Assembly (NCBI RefSeq): GCF_040807025.1
Contig: NC_090964.1
Location: 9,944,214-10,008,213 of the forward strand
Length of the DNA: 64,000 nt
Source: Struthio camelus
Taxonomy: Eukaryota > Chordata > Aves > Struthioniformes > Struthionidae
Direction: 5' to 3'
Shown here piece after piece: positions 14,506 through 27,325 of the stretch. Position 1 is the stretch's first letter. Each line of letters starts with the position of its first letter. The translations under genes and the position numbers were made by a program. The notes beneath the pieces were generated by a model. That model was not told where the DNA came from, did not search any database, and saw only the letters and a list, made by a program, of their open reading frames with translations.

Positions 14506-15570
14506 TGTTCTGTGCAATCACGATTGCGTCCTTGCTCCTACCTTTTGTCTGTCCTGGCTGTTTGCTGGTTGGGGCAGAGACTGTCTGTAAGCACTCGTGG
14601 CAATCTCACATCCCGCTCTTGGATGTTAATGATAGTGAAAATTTAAAAAAAGAAGGAAGGGAAATTCTGAAATGCTGAATGTTGTTGAGCGGAGATGTGA
14701 GTTTATGTGACACCCTGTCTCGTTCACTTGCTGGCATTGCTAAATACCACAGCATTAAAAATAAAACTGGACCGCTGTGCCTCTTCTGGAAACCGTGCTA
14801 GGGGCCGTGGGGGCGAGCGGGAGCCCTGCCGGGGCAGGAGGCCATGGCCAGGGCGCAGGTACCCGGGGAGGGAGGGGAAGGCAGCCGGGAAAGCGCTGGG
14901 GCAGGGAGCAAAACCAGCGAAGGAGCAGGGAGATCCTATCTGACCTGGTGAACGGGTGGAGGAAAGAACCGCCCAGACACGCTCCGGAGCACGGCAGGGC
15001 GTTTGGGTGCCATGCCCTGGCAAGGACAAGAAAGAGGTGAGCAGGAGCTGGAGAGGAGGCTGCAAGGCCCAGCATTAGCATCACCCCCCACCCTTTCACC
15101 TGCGCAAACCGTGAGGCCCCACTTGGATACCTGCATTGCCTCTGCCACGTTCAACCCTGCAGCAGGCACAGCCAGTGCCGGGCTCTGCACCTCCTGTTAC
15201 AACCGCCCTGTGGGGACCACGTCCTCCTCCTCCCTTGATGACAAGGCCCCTGGAAGCAGGCACTGAGGAGAGCTGCAGGTCTGCTGGGTCTTTGTCAAGT
15301 TGTGGTTAGCTCCAGGACAGAACAAGACGGGAGGAAGGTTACTCTGGGAACGGAGAGTGAAGGAGGACAGTGCCTGGGGCAGATGGAGGCTGAGCGTGTC
15401 GGGGAGGAAGAGGACCCCAGCAAAGGGCACGGGCAGGAGGGGAGGAGGACGTTTCAGGGGAGGCTAAGAGCTGCTGCAGGATGGAGAGAGCTCTGACTCA
15501 GGAAGGCAGGGTGAGAGAAGACATGACCAAAGCCCCAAGAGAGAAGTGGGCTGGAAGAGCCCGGAGAGGC
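14506..15570. other. Intergenic, GC-rich, no gene seen
   Basis: Open frames overlap on both strands between 14.7 and 15.3 kb without any recognisable protein. Confidence 0.6.
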
Positions 15571-15645
15571 TGTAGATAAGGAAACCGAGGCACAGAAAGA
15601 GACGCTAGAGGCCTGCCCAGGGGACAGAGAAAGGCAGCTGCGATG
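15571..15645 (-). repeat. MIR-like SINE relic
   Basis: TAGATAAGGAAACCGAGGCA followed by CAGAAAGAGACGCTAGAGGCCTGCCCA parallels the reverse complement of the MIR core (gatgaggaaactgaggcaca, then gagaggttaagtnacttgccca). Confidence 0.5.
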
Positions 15646-15944
15646 AGCCTGCGCATCTGCGGGCCGCGCGGCAGGCGCCCCACGACTCTCGAATCAGCCC
15701 CGTGGGGGCACGGGGCCGGCAGCACGCCGAGGGACGCTCTTCTCGCACCCACACCGAATCCAAAAGGCTTCCGGTTCGCAGGGGCGCGCGAGCCTGGCTG
15801 GGTCTGCGGGGTGCGTATGGGTCCCCGGTGAGAAGGAACGCCTCGTCCTACTGAAGGCTGACAGAATGAACTTCGGTTTGTGCCCCTGGCGTTCTTTTTA
15901 CAGCTCAGCTATTCCATTTAGGGTTTCAGAGCCAGTGGAAGGAA
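15646..15944. other. Intergenic, no gene seen
   Basis: A CpG-rich patch at about 15650-15840 precedes the AT-rich island at 15.95 kb. I recognised nothing else. Confidence 0.6.
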
Positions 15945-16340
15945 GCTCGGATCGCTTCACTGACCAGCCATAACATCTAGCCAGTACATTAACTGCCCTG
16001 CTGCCCTGATCTGATGTGGTTTTACAGACAATAGCTACTGGCTATTTAGGCAATGTATAAATTAACATATTCTGCACAAACTAGGAGCATATTTAAATTG
16101 AAGGAGAGTGCCCTTTATTTGTCAATCATTCAACATCCACATGTTTACATTCCTTTAAAAAGATGATTTCAGCCTTCTTAATCAAACCTCAAACTGTACG
16201 TCTTCACGAGGGGAAAACATCGTTTGATTGTTCAACTGTTTCTTTGCCCCTTCCCCTACCTCTCTGCTTTAATTAAAACAATCACAATCTGCTTTCCTGG
16301 AATTTCTTTCCCAGTTCGGCTCAGTAACTTGTGACCTTCA
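15945..16340. promoter_or_regulatory. AT-rich complex island (candidate conserved non-coding element)
   Basis: About 400 bp of non-repetitive AT-rich sequence includes a TTTGTCAATCATTC stretch (about 16117-16130), TTAATCAAACC (about 16178-16188), CTTTAATTAAAACAATCAC (about 16267-16285) and TATTTAAATTG. These resemble PBX/MEIS, homeodomain and SOX/FOX-type cores. Its texture differs sharply from the GC-rich flanks. Function is inferred. Confidence 0.35.
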
Positions 16341-18039
16341 AGTCAGAACACCTTTATTTCTGATCATGCTGGAGTTCGCCTGGCATGCTGGGGTCAGAGA
16401 TGCAGAGATAAAGAAGTCACCTCACAAATTAGCCACCCGAATACGGATACACAGCAGTCTTCGGGGAGGCAGGGGTTGTGCGCTATGCAGAGGAGATTGC
16501 CAGGGCCATTTCAGTAGCTAACTTTATCTGCTGCTATTCCGATACTGGTGCCTAGTGCTGCCGTAGAGCAAGAAATGGGCTGGGTTTGGAGGTGTATCAC
16601 ACAGTGATGGATTGGGTAAAATGGTACTCAGAAGGGAACAAAAAATGTGACTTCAGTGATATTTTGCAAACCTGGAGCAACCTGGCAGAGTTCACCCATC
16701 TCCCAAGTGTCTTTTCTAGTAATTTTAAGAACTACTTTACTGCAGTGCAAAAGCCAAAGTGGTGTTAGCCCGGGAGTCCCAGTCCATTCCCAACCGTCCT
16801 CTGAAATCGAGACCTTCCTGGGTTCGTGTGAGCCTGTAAACTGTCTCTTGGTGAGAAGGAAAGAAGTGCAGAACTGTCTGCTGCTGTCCTGTCTCCCATC
16901 ACCGGCCACAAACCTGGTACAGGGCTTGAGGATTCAGGCAAAACTCCTGTTCATGCTTGATCAGGGTAACGGAGAGCAACAGAGGTGGGAGGGCAGTGAG
17001 GGCAGCCGGGAGGTGCGCGTCTGGCTGAAGCAAAGGGCCGCGGGTTCAGATGCACCCCGGAAAGGAAGCCGAGAGCCAGCTGCATTTCTGGAGAGGCCTG
17101 GGACGCTAGCTCCCAGATCTTTTGTAGCTAAACCAAAGTGCTACCCCAACTTCCTTGCGTCTGCACGCCGCCCGCAGCACCCCGCAAAACCCAGCGTCTC
17201 CCCCTTGCCCTGCCTTGCAGCCGCCCAGTGCCCGCGGCAGCCCAGCTCGGGCCGCGGCTGCCTGGGTCCCCTGCACTGGCCGGGCTGGGAGCCCAAACCG
17301 ACCTGGCAAAGCTTCGGGACCTGGGCTGTGCAGCACCACAGCCCCGAGCACCCGGCACGCTCCTCCTCGGCGCGCCGGGAGGCAGAGAGCTGCCCCTCCG
17401 CAGCCCCGGCAGGACGCTGCCGGCGGGGCGGCACCGGCTCAGGAGTTGCCGATTTTGCGTTTCCAAGAATCTCTGGGGTTTCTTGGCGCGCCGTAGCTCT
17501 TGCAGAAGGGAATTGCTATAGCTCAGCAAATTATCAAAGGGCTTTTCTCTTGACAGCAACTGTCGACAATAAAGCACCTTTCCCTGCTGGATGATCAGAT
17601 CAGTCAACAGAGAGATACATGAAGCTTTTCAGGAGGATAATAGTATTTGACTATTTGAGTTCCTTCACAGTTATTTTCCTGTCTGCAGAAAACAGGAGTT
17701 AAAAAGAAAAATGCAAAATAACCCATGTCTTGAAACCCTCCTAAGTGCCACATCCCGGCTTTTACCCAGCTTCCCTGCTATAATGCTGTTATAAGATAAG
17801 ATGTGTTGCTTGCTGCTTTCAAAAAAACAAAGAAGCGTCCATTTGGCAAAGTTTGCCCTCTCTCTTTGCCTGTCAGCCAAATGCCGACACCTCGCACTTC
17901 CCCTGCAAACTGGGGCCAACGTGTTTACTTAAGACCAAAATCAGCATCGATCAGGCTCTGTCAGTCATTCTCCCGGAATGAAGAGTTTGGGAGGCAGCGG
18001 GCGGTTCGGTAAAGCGGGGAGACGGTAATGGACCCACGC
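16341..18039. other. Intergenic; longest non-repeat open frame is probably chance
   Basis: A plus-strand frame of 315 codons (16647-17594) is the longest here outside the minisatellites. Its translation is low-complexity in its second half, matches no protein I know, and is shadowed by long frames on the minus strand over the same GC-rich block (17.1-17.6 kb). I do not call it a gene. Confidence 0.6.
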
Positions 18040-21000
18040 TCGAGTGAGCTTGCAGCCATTTGACTGAATGCCCCGAGGCTGGGTTTCCTTTTTATTATTA
18101 TTTAGAAAATAAACATTTTGTTTGTTAAGAAACTGTATTTAAGGTGCTGAAACGGAGCTTGCTGTAGTACTGAAAGGCCTTTGCTGTAACCCTCTGCAGC
18201 CAGGCAGCTTTGGAGGAGAAATTTTGGGAAGCAATTGGCAGTGAGCCCCGGGGAGCTGAGCCGGGGGCCAGGGAGCAGGCGCTGCCCGGCGCGGGGCCAG
18301 GGAAGAGGCGAGAGGAGAGCTCCCCAGTCGGGGCAGCGCGGGTGCCACGCGGCCCTGGGGGGCGCCCGGGCAGGTGCGAGAGCCACGCGTGGCAGCCGGC
18401 TGTTAGCAGCGTGTCCCAGCGGTGGGAACGCCGCAGCGGCCGGGGGACCCCAAATCAGTGACAACAAGCGAAGGAAAAAACATCCCGATTGCACTCAGAA
18501 TGGGGCTGCCTCCTCCCACCTGCCTTTCGGTTTTCCTCATGCATGGAAGGTATTAATTACCAACTTGCCTTAATGGCTCACAGGAAGTGCCCTGCAGCAA
18601 TCCTGGTGCACAACGAGCTTTGCCCGGCGCGGCCCCCAGCCCGCGTGGCCAGCGGGCCTCTGGGCTGCCAGGAGAGGGAAGAGGACCCCGCTCCTCCTTG
18701 TCGCTGAGCGCTCTGCAGCTCTCATTTAACTCCAGCGTCCGGTTGAAGCAGCTTGTTTGGTGGAGACACGGCCCCAGCAGCCTCCCTGCCCAGGGAGGCC
18801 AGCACGGGCGAGCTGCGCCTGGCGGGTTCCTTAACCTCCGGCACATGCCATGCTGCCACTTCTCACCTCCTCGTAATAAGCATTGCCACTTGGTCCCGCT
18901 CGCTAACTTATTGCTGTCGCTCAGCTGTGCCTAACCTTGTTAAACCTGCCAGGGAGAGCCCAGGGGAGAGCAGAGCAGGTAATTCACCTGCTCGTGCAGC
19001 GATGGCCAAGCAAGTGATGTGAGCCCTGGCTCTGCCCCGGCCCCTCTTCCCTGCTCCGCCTGCTCCGTCCTTGCTTTCGGCACAAGGCAAACTGAGTGTT
19101 GGCCCCTGAAAAGCCAGTTTGCCTCCTGCCCACCGGTGTGGGACCTGCCGAGACAGCAGGGCTGAGCGAGGGGAGCGCACGAACGGAGCAGTGAAGCACG
19201 GGAGCAGAAGGGCATTAATCACCTCGCCGTGATTAGGGGCTCACTGAGCACAGGCGGCCTCAGGGCCTTTCTGCTCCCATACCTCCAAGTGCCCCAGTTT
19301 GCTGTGCTCTGAAACACATGCAGGCCAGGCGCGTGCACAGACTCCAAGTCTTGGGAACGCTGGCCGGTTAGCGTTCATCCGTCTGATTCCAGCTGCTTTC
19401 CACCTCCTGCCGGTTGCTCCTGGAGGATGTGTCACCATGGTGGGAATGGCTATTTCTTAATTGCTTTTAGTGCTCTGCTGCATGGGAGACGAATAAAAGC
19501 AGGGGTCTGCCATGCAGAGCTGTGCGGCTTCCGCGGGAGCAGGATCCAGCCTGTGGCTGGGGACAGGGTGTTCAAGTCGCTTCACAGAGGCTGAACCCCC
19601 ATAGGAAGGGGAAACAGAGGAAGGGTAAGGAAGAAAAGCTGGTGGAAGAGTTAGGAAGAGGAGACACAATGCATCTCCAAGGGAGAGGGAGAGCCAGGCC
19701 ACGCTGCCCTAGGAAGACCACCTACATTAGAAAGTCACGTGTCGAAAAAGGCACAGATCCTTCTTCCACCCTGAAATGTGCAAATCTGTTCACTGGGAGC
19801 CATCCTTTTATTGCATGGAGATGGATGTGTATGCATACGTTATTTTAACTTCACGGCTCTCCCATCCGTACATAAAACAGCCCAGGGAGCCAAAGTTGAT
19901 TCATCTGTTTGCCACAGAAGATGGATCAGTTAGCAAATTATTTTATTGACCTGCAGCTCTGCTCAAGGTCATTTGTTTCAGTGGACAAGGCAACATGCCT
20001 GGCATGGCAAACAGGGCTGAGGAGGGAACCTCCATATGTGACAGGCATATCCAAGCCCCTGGGGAACCGGCCTCGAGAAGCCTTCGGTGTCAGGCTGGAC
20101 CCCGCACAGCCCGGCTGAACTCGCTGGATAAGCTCAGCATTTGGGCTTTAATGCTGCAGCTTTTTCAGCTATCTTGAGGCTTTTATCCCTTGCTGCTGCT
20201 GGGAAAGAAAACCCCTCCTTCGTCACTAAAATATAGTTTGACATCTTTTTGCTTTGTTCTCAAACGACATTGAAAATAATTTCTGATGAGGAAGGGGGGA
20301 AATAAAATAAAGTAGCTCAATCTTCATCCAAACTTGAGCAGTGTCCTTGCACTTTAGGGATGAAGGATATCCACAGAAAACCATTCTGCAAAAAAGCTGG
20401 GCCTTTCCCAGAACTATTGACCTAATACCTACAATAGGTAGGGAGAGATTGCAGACTGTTTTATGCTGTAGGAGTACCTGAGAGGTTTCTCTGTCACCGA
20501 GCAAGTTTTGTGAGCGTCTGGGATGCAGCATTTCCTTGCAAGGTCCCACCAAGGTCACCCCGTGAGGAAGGACCCCGGGGTGCGCCAGCACACCCTCCCT
20601 CCTGGCTCCCGCGCTCGGCGTCCCGCTGCCCTGCAGGTCTGCCCGAGCAGTCTGAGCGCGAGCTGCCTCTTTGCTTTTTACTGTCCTCTTCGAGATTCCA
20701 GTTGAGCCAGAGCCTTGCTAACCTTCATTGATTTAGCCTGAGCATTTATTAATTGATTGCTGTAGGGTTACCAGAGGCTCCTGTTTGCATTCTGGGGAAA
20801 TTAGATGTCCACTGAGTATCCTCGCGTGAACTCCCACCATACCTCCATCTACACTCGTTTGGTTCTGCATCTGTTGTTCTTGCTGCTGAAGCGGCTTTTA
20901 ACCAAAGACATATGGGTCCCATTAACACAGAGTTTTGTTTGTTTGAAGAGCCTGATCCTAGGAAGCACTGGCTGATTTCTGATTATGGTTAAAAATCTTA

Positions 21001-22499
21001 GGTCTAGATACAAGTGGGTGTCTAAGCACAGACCAGGGAGCTTGTCCAGGCAAGCTGCAGGGGTGTCCCAGCTTGACAGCTGGACATTTGACATGCAATT
21101 GCATCAAGTCCAGGATGAATGCGATTGGGAAGGAACCCGCATTAGATAAAACAGATTAGTTAGAGCAAATCCATTGCTCTTTATTTTTGCCTAACTTATG
21201 ATGAGCCCTTCCTTGGGACAAACAAACAAACAAAAACATTGTAATGGTAAAAGATGCTTGAGATAGCTAAATTATGTCATCGATACCAGATTGATAAAAG
21301 ACCATCTCCAGGCAAGGTAGGGTATGTTGGCGGATGGTGGGGCTACCAGCCCACTGACCGACAGCCCTTGGGATACGCCACCGCTATACGACAGAGCGAC
21401 CCAAAAGCTGCTGCAGCAGCCTGGCAGGAGCCGTGAGTGTCCCTGTCCCTCCACCCGCTGCCCCGCAGGAACAGCACACAGACACCGGGGAGGCTCAACC
21501 CCCCCGTTTTCTGCTGGCAAGCCCAGCCGTACCCAGCGCAGCTGCTTGCGAGGAGCAGGCTGGCGTTTCTGGCCCCGAGGATGATGCGTTGTGGCGGTGG
21601 CTGGGGTTCAGCTCTGCCCTCAGGATAAACAGCAGCTTGCTCTCCTGTTGCGGCTGCCATTCTCCAAGTTTTGGAAGTTGATACTAGTTTGAAATCTGTA
21701 TTGCCCAAGGTGGGTCTTGTCTCACCTGCTGTCTGTTCAAACAGAAGGGAAGAGAAGTTGGAGCAACGAAAGGGCGACAGGGACACCGCGTTGGCTTGTT
21801 TGGAAGAAAATGATCCTAATGAAAAGGACTTGATAGGGACTGAGGACAAAACCCAGGAATAATCATGCTGAATTTTCCTTTAGGAAGCCTCATAACGCGC
21901 ATGATAGTATTTTCCAAACAGTGCTGCTTCTCAAGAGGTGTTTCGAGGCTGCGAGATTCCAGCTTAGCAGATGGGAATAAACTGGCAGCAGTGGAGCGGT
22001 ACTGGATGGTATTGCGGAGGGACTGGACCTGCGCAGGGAGGCAAGGATGATCTTCGTCCTTTGTGTGGGAAACGGGCTGCTGCTTTGCACCTCCCTGCAG
22101 GCAGGTGGGCTGAAAACACCCTTAAGATTAGCTGAGGAGCAATGGGGCGAACCGCTTCCCGAACCCCCGCGAGCGCCCCAACCCGGGCAAGCGGCTCGGA
22201 GGGGCCACGCGAGGCTGCCCTGCCGCAGGAGCGGGCGTGAAGGGCACAGTCCTTTCGGACTCCGCTGAAATGCAGGGCTCCAAAAACAGCACAGGGAGCT
22301 TTTCCCTTGAATAAAGACTGTCGCTGAGCATCCCCGACCCGCACCGCATCGCACGCACGGGGCAGGGGCGTCCCGGACGCCCTGCTCTCCTCCCCGCTGC
22401 CCTGGAGCCCGCCCAGCGCGAGGACTGAGGACCAGCACCCGGCAGAGCCCGAAATCGCACCCCACCGCCTTTGCCCCTCACCCTTAGCTGCAAGAAACA
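18040..22499. other. Intergenic with alternating GC-rich and AT-rich pieces
   Basis: GC-rich patches (about 18230-18460, 18600-18830, 20560-20660, 21400-21600, 22130-22460) alternate with AT-rich complex pieces (about 18080-18180, 19800-20020, 20700-21020). The piece at 20716-20770 has ATTTATTAATTGATTGC. No gene is supported. Short frames on both strands have no recognisable product. Confidence 0.55.
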
Positions 22500-22790
22500 G
22501 ATTTAAAATAAAAGCCGGGCTTTTTCCACCCGTAGCCCCACCCCAGTCTTCACACTTTTTTTCAACTTTACAGATGTGCCAGATTCAGAAAAAAAGGAAA
22601 AAAAAACAAAAAGGGAAAGTAGCACATCCTTTTGTGCAATGCTTTTTAAAAATCCCTGTTAAGTTCCTGTACATGCTGACAGTTTTACAATTTACATGAC
22701 AGCTGGCTTGCTTGGAGGAGATCTCTGTTAATTAAAATAACACAAAGGGAAAGAAGCGAAATCATGTCAGCAGATAATTAATTCGGAGCA
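22500..22790. promoter_or_regulatory. AT-rich complex island (candidate regulatory element)
   Basis: It contains ACAGATTTAAAATAAAAGCC, a TTACATGACAGCTGGC stretch with TGACAG and CAGCTG cores (about 22693-22708), CTGTTAATTAAAATAACAC (about 22726-22744) and GATAATTAATTCGG, and it sits at the left border of a large CpG-rich block. Confidence 0.3.
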
Positions 22791-25700
22791 GGGCACCAGG
22801 CTGCGCGCCGATCCCGCTAACGAAACTCTGCAGGAACTCACAGCTTGGCAGGGCAGAGCTCAGCGAAACCTCCCGGAGCTGCTGCGCCCGGGGCGCGCGA
22901 CGCCGTGGCCGTGGCCGTGCCCGGCAGGACGCCCCTCTCCGCGGGCCGCCTGCGGGCCGGCACCGCGCACCTCTAGGGCTGAGCCAGCGCGTGCACAAGC
23001 GCTTTCCCGAGGTCCCCGTAGCCCAGGTCCGGACCCGGCTCTCCTGCCGCCGTTCTCCCGGGCCGTTCCTCTGCAAAAGGGAAGTTGTCCGCTCCTGCGC
23101 CGGGCGCGCTGAACCCGGCGCCGGCCCTCGGCCATCCTCCGTCCCCCACGTCCCGCCGCGGCTCTGGCGCCGTGGAGGGATGCCGGGGCTCGGCCGCTGC
23201 TCACCTCCGGGGCTTTTCGGGGGCCGCCAGCAGCCGGCAGGGCCCCAGGCCCCCGGGCCAGCTGCAGCCGAGGCCAGTCGGTCCTGGAAGCGGGTTTTCT
23301 CCCCGCTCCAGCCCTGCTCAGCTGCGGGAGGCCATCCGAAGCGGCAGCCGTGCGCCGCCGGAGATGAGCTGCCTCCCTCTCGGCCCAACGGGAAATCTTC
23401 AGCGCGCCGAGCTGCTTTGGCGCCGCTGGGATTGGCGCGAGGCCGGCGGGCCGGGAGCAGAGGGGCAGGGGGCCGCCCTGCCGGGGCCGTGCCCGTGCCC
23501 AGACGGGAGCCGGGCACCGCTGGGGACGGCCGCTGCCCGCCCCGCGCACCCGTCGGTGGCCAAACCGGCCGCTCGGCAGCTGGGAGTTAAAGTTATGCTT
23601 AGTTAACTATTCTGCAGCTCCCTCTCCCTGCTTTAGCGCGCTGATCAGGCGGGCTTAGAGATGGGGAAAGGGGGGAAAAAAGAAAAAAAAAGCAGAAAGG
23701 CAAGAGAAAGAGCAGCCCAGGGCGCCAAAGCAGCTGAGGTGTCAAAGACAGAGATTTAATGAATGTGCCTGCGGTTCACCTGAACAGATGAGCACAAGCT
23801 AGAAGGAGAGAACGAAGAAAATGGAAAAAAGAAAGGATCATTTTTCAGATTGGCAGCTCCCCTCCCAGACATCTTTTAACAAGAAAGAGAGAAAAAAAAA
23901 AAATAAGGGCTCCAGCAGAGCTTTAAAGGGCCAGCTCTGCTGCCACCGCTGCCGCCGCCGGCGGGGTGCCCGGGCCCCGGCACGGGCGATGGGCTCCAGC
24001 CGCGTCCGTGCTGGTGCTCCCAGACCTCCCTTCTCGCCCTTGGGGCCAGCCGGGTAGGATCGCCCTGGCGCCCGCGTGCCAGCGAGGTGAGCAGTGCTGG
24101 GGCCGGGGAGCTGGCCCGAGGGTGGGAGCAGCTCGGTGCCCACGGGGGAGGCGCCAGCGGAGCATCTCCAGGTGCAGCCAGGCTTTTGGCCAACGCTGGA
24201 GTTTGTCCGGGCTGTTTTGGAAAAAGCTTATTCTTACTCAAACCGGCCTCCAGCAAACAGGGGGGCTTCCGCCCCGCAGGCCGCGCGGAGCTGGGGGGAC
24301 CCGGCGGCTCTGCCCGGGACGGCGGCGGGCGGCCGACGAAGGGGACGGAGAGTCACTCTGCAGAAACCCTAGCGAGCCGAGGCAAACCTGTCGGCTCATT
24401 TATCACGGCGCCCGCAGACCCGGTTTGAAAGCAAGCAATAAGCCTCTGCCTGGGGAATTCATCTGTGTGCAGAACATGTTAATAAACGGGACGGGTTTGA
24501 GGCAGCCAGGCCGGGGCAACGCTTCTTCCCGCGGCCAGGAGAGCCGCTGTCGGCTCCCGGAGCTGCGCGGCGCGCAGGCACGCGCTCGAGCCCAGCCCGC
24601 CGCGGCGCGGTGCGGCCCCGGCCCCGCTGCCAGCCGGCCCCCGCGCCAGCCCCGCTCTGCCGCTCCTCTGCAGCTTTCCCAAAAGGAGCCTTTTTCTCCC
24701 CGGCGGCTCTGGGCAGCTCCTTTTCTGTTCCGCTCTGTAACTATTTCCCATGGACAAACTTATTCTCTAATCAGTACCACGTCCAAATAATTGGCCGTGA
24801 TTTCTATTTGGCATTTCTTTTTCAAATGTCTGGAGGAAACTATTTTAATAAAACTATATTTAACACAAAGTGTTCCAAGCCGGCAGCTTCCCTCTGCTCA
24901 GTTGTCCAGCGAGGGAAAAAGACAAAACCCCAGCAAGGATAACCCTTAGAAAAGTCACAAAAGTGGCAAACTTACACATGCAGTAAGACGTGGGGGCGCC
25001 GAGCAGCGGCGGCGGCGCCTGCCAGCCCTGCCGCCCTGCCTGGCCGCGGCCCAGCGCTGCCAGCTGAGCGCCGAGGGTCCAAGCCGCCTGCGGCCGAAAG
25101 CACGCGGGGAAAAACCCCAAAACTCTGTCGGAGGTTTACGTGGGGGAAATCTCTGCCCTGCTGCAGTCTGGGAGACTTCGCCGTTGCTTTGCCCGGACCA
25201 AGATGCACCCCGGCGTCGCTAGCGCAAGGACGCTGGACCTGCTTCGGCATCGCTGGGGGAGCCGTTTGCCGGGCAGGACGGTTTCCCCGGGCGAGGACAG
25301 ACAGCGCTAACGGTTGGCAATGGGGAAAATAAGAAAACAGCCTGAAGGCACACGATCTCAGCTCCCAGGAAAGTTTGTCTTCTAATGCAAATCAAAGTGT
25401 AACCGTCCTCCCGTCCTCCCCCCTGCCCAGCCTTGTTCCTTCTTTCTCCCGTGCTTCACTTTGCCTGGGACAAAATGGGACCGGAGAGAGGGCAGAGGAG
25501 AAAGCTGAGCCCTGCAGGCTGACAGCCGGGCTGGGGAGCCTTTCCGCCCGCCGTTCAGCAAGTGGCATCTTTTCCCAGAACCGTCGAGCATCCACGGAAG
25601 GTTTTGCCGGTGGAAAGAAACGGGGTGGTGAGCGCGGGCAAAGCACAAGAGACGGTCTCGTCGCGTCGCGGCGTAGCCACGCGGCGCCCGCGGCCGGAGG

Positions 25701-26760
25701 GAGAGCTCCCAGCGCCCTCCCGCTGACCGAGAAGCCCCAACCAGCCCAAGCAGGAGCTCCTCGCCGGCCGCTGCCGCTGCACGAGCGCAGGCGGGTCGGG
25801 CGGCCTCGCGCTGCCGTACGCCCCGGGCTCCGTGCTTCGCGTCCCAGCCGGGGCCCTGGCGCATGCAGGCTCTTTCACGGGACGTAAGAAAATCTGTTCA
25901 TTCCCTATCCGAGCAAAGCGGGGAGGTTGTTGCTAACGCACAGAACTTAGCGCGCTCGCAGCGAAAGCCGAACGACCGGATCTGACGCCCGAGCACCCCA
26001 CCGCAGCCCCCCGCAGCCTAAGTGAGGGCGGGAGAGCGGTTCAGGCCTGAGTTTCCCCTGCACCGCCTGCAAGCGCTCGCCAAGGCACGCGCGTGCCCGG
26101 GCACAGGAAGGCGCTTCAAGGGGGCCAGAGCTGCCCCTGCTCCCGCGCACCGGCACCGGCACCGCTGCCGAGCGTCGTGGGCCTGCGGGAACCGGGCCGG
26201 GAACTCTGCAGAGCCAGCAGGGCTCCCTGCGTTTCTTCTGAGCTGCGGGACGACGTTTCTGAAGGCAGGACGTGGATCTCCTTGCCGAAGAGTTTTTCCT
26301 TCGGTGCCGGTGCGCCCTGCTTCGTGTCCCGCTGCTCAGCGCCCGGCCCCGTCCCACGTCCCGTCGCGCCCGCGCCGCCGCCGTCCCCCGGGGCTGCCGT
26401 CCCCCGGGGCGTAATTCAGCCTCGGAGCAAGTTTGTTTGCTGGCCTCCGCCGGGCCGAGCCTGGCAACTACGCTGAGGTCGGTCAGACGCGGGTTTTGTC
26501 GGGGGAAACGCCAGGGAGGACTGTTCCCCCTCCCCTTTTTTTTTTTTTGCTGTTGCCTTTTTTTCCTTACGCGGTTTTAATGATTTTGCCAGGAGCCCAG
26601 AGGCGGCTGCGGTGGGCCGCGCTCCGCCAGCAGCCTTCCCCGTGCCGCTCCGGCCTCTCGCTCGGCATCGCCCCCGCAGCCCGGTGCAAAGGGGGGAGCG
26701 CCGCGCCGGGGCCGCGACGCAGGCGGCGGCCCAAGAGAGGCAAAAACCCTCGCTGAGGCC
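22791..26760. other. Gene-less CpG-island-like blocks
   Basis: CpG-dense stretches (about 22850-23600, 23930-24720, 25000-25860, 25950-26480, 26590-26760) are split by AT-rich islands at 23730-23930 and 24730-24890. The latter holds CCAAATAATTGG and TATTTTAATAAAACTATATTT. No promoter-linked gene is recognisable. Frames open on both strands simultaneously are due to the GC content. Confidence 0.6.
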
Positions 26761-27325
26761 TGGCAGCACCGGCCGGCAGCACCGGCTGCAGCTCCGGCAC
26801 ACAGCTCAGCACGCAGCACCGGCACGCAGCACCGGCACGCAGCACCGGCCGCAGCTCGGTACGCAGCCCCGGCACGCAGCACCAGCATGCAGCACCGGCT
26901 GGCAGCACCGGCACGCAGCACCGGCACGCAGCACTGGCACGCAGCTCGGCACGCAGCACCGGCACGCAGCACCGGCACGCAGCTCGGCACGCAGCTCGGC
27001 ATGCAGCTCGGTATGCAGCACCGGCATGCAGCATCGGCACGCAGCACCGGCATGCAGCTCGGTACGCAGCACCGGCATGCAGCACCGGCATGCAGCTCGG
27101 CATGCAGCACCGGCATGCAGCACCGGCACGCAGCTCGGCACGCAGCCACGGCACGCAGCACCAGCACGCAGCACTGGCACGCAGCTCGGCACGCAGCACC
27201 GGCACGCAGCACTGGCACGCAGCTCGGCACGCAGCACCGGCACGCAGCACCGGCACACAGCACCAGCATGCAGCTCGGTACGCAGCACCGGCATGCAGCA
27301 CCGGCATGCAGCTTGGCACGCGCCC
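26761..27325. repeat. 12/13-bp GC-rich minisatellite (about 44 units)
   Basis: Tandem units of GGCACGCAGCACC (13 bp) are interspersed with GGCACGCAGCTC (12 bp), with CACG/CATG and GGCA/GGTA variants. Because 13 is not a multiple of three and units lack stops, several frames on both strands are open for more than 200 codons; these are not genes. The ends grade into GGCAGCACC-like half units at about 26761-26800. Confidence 0.95.

Noticed and set aside
16647-17594. 315-codon plus-strand open frame
   Set aside because: No recognisable domain, long opposing frames over the same GC-rich stretch, and no splice or poly(A) context.
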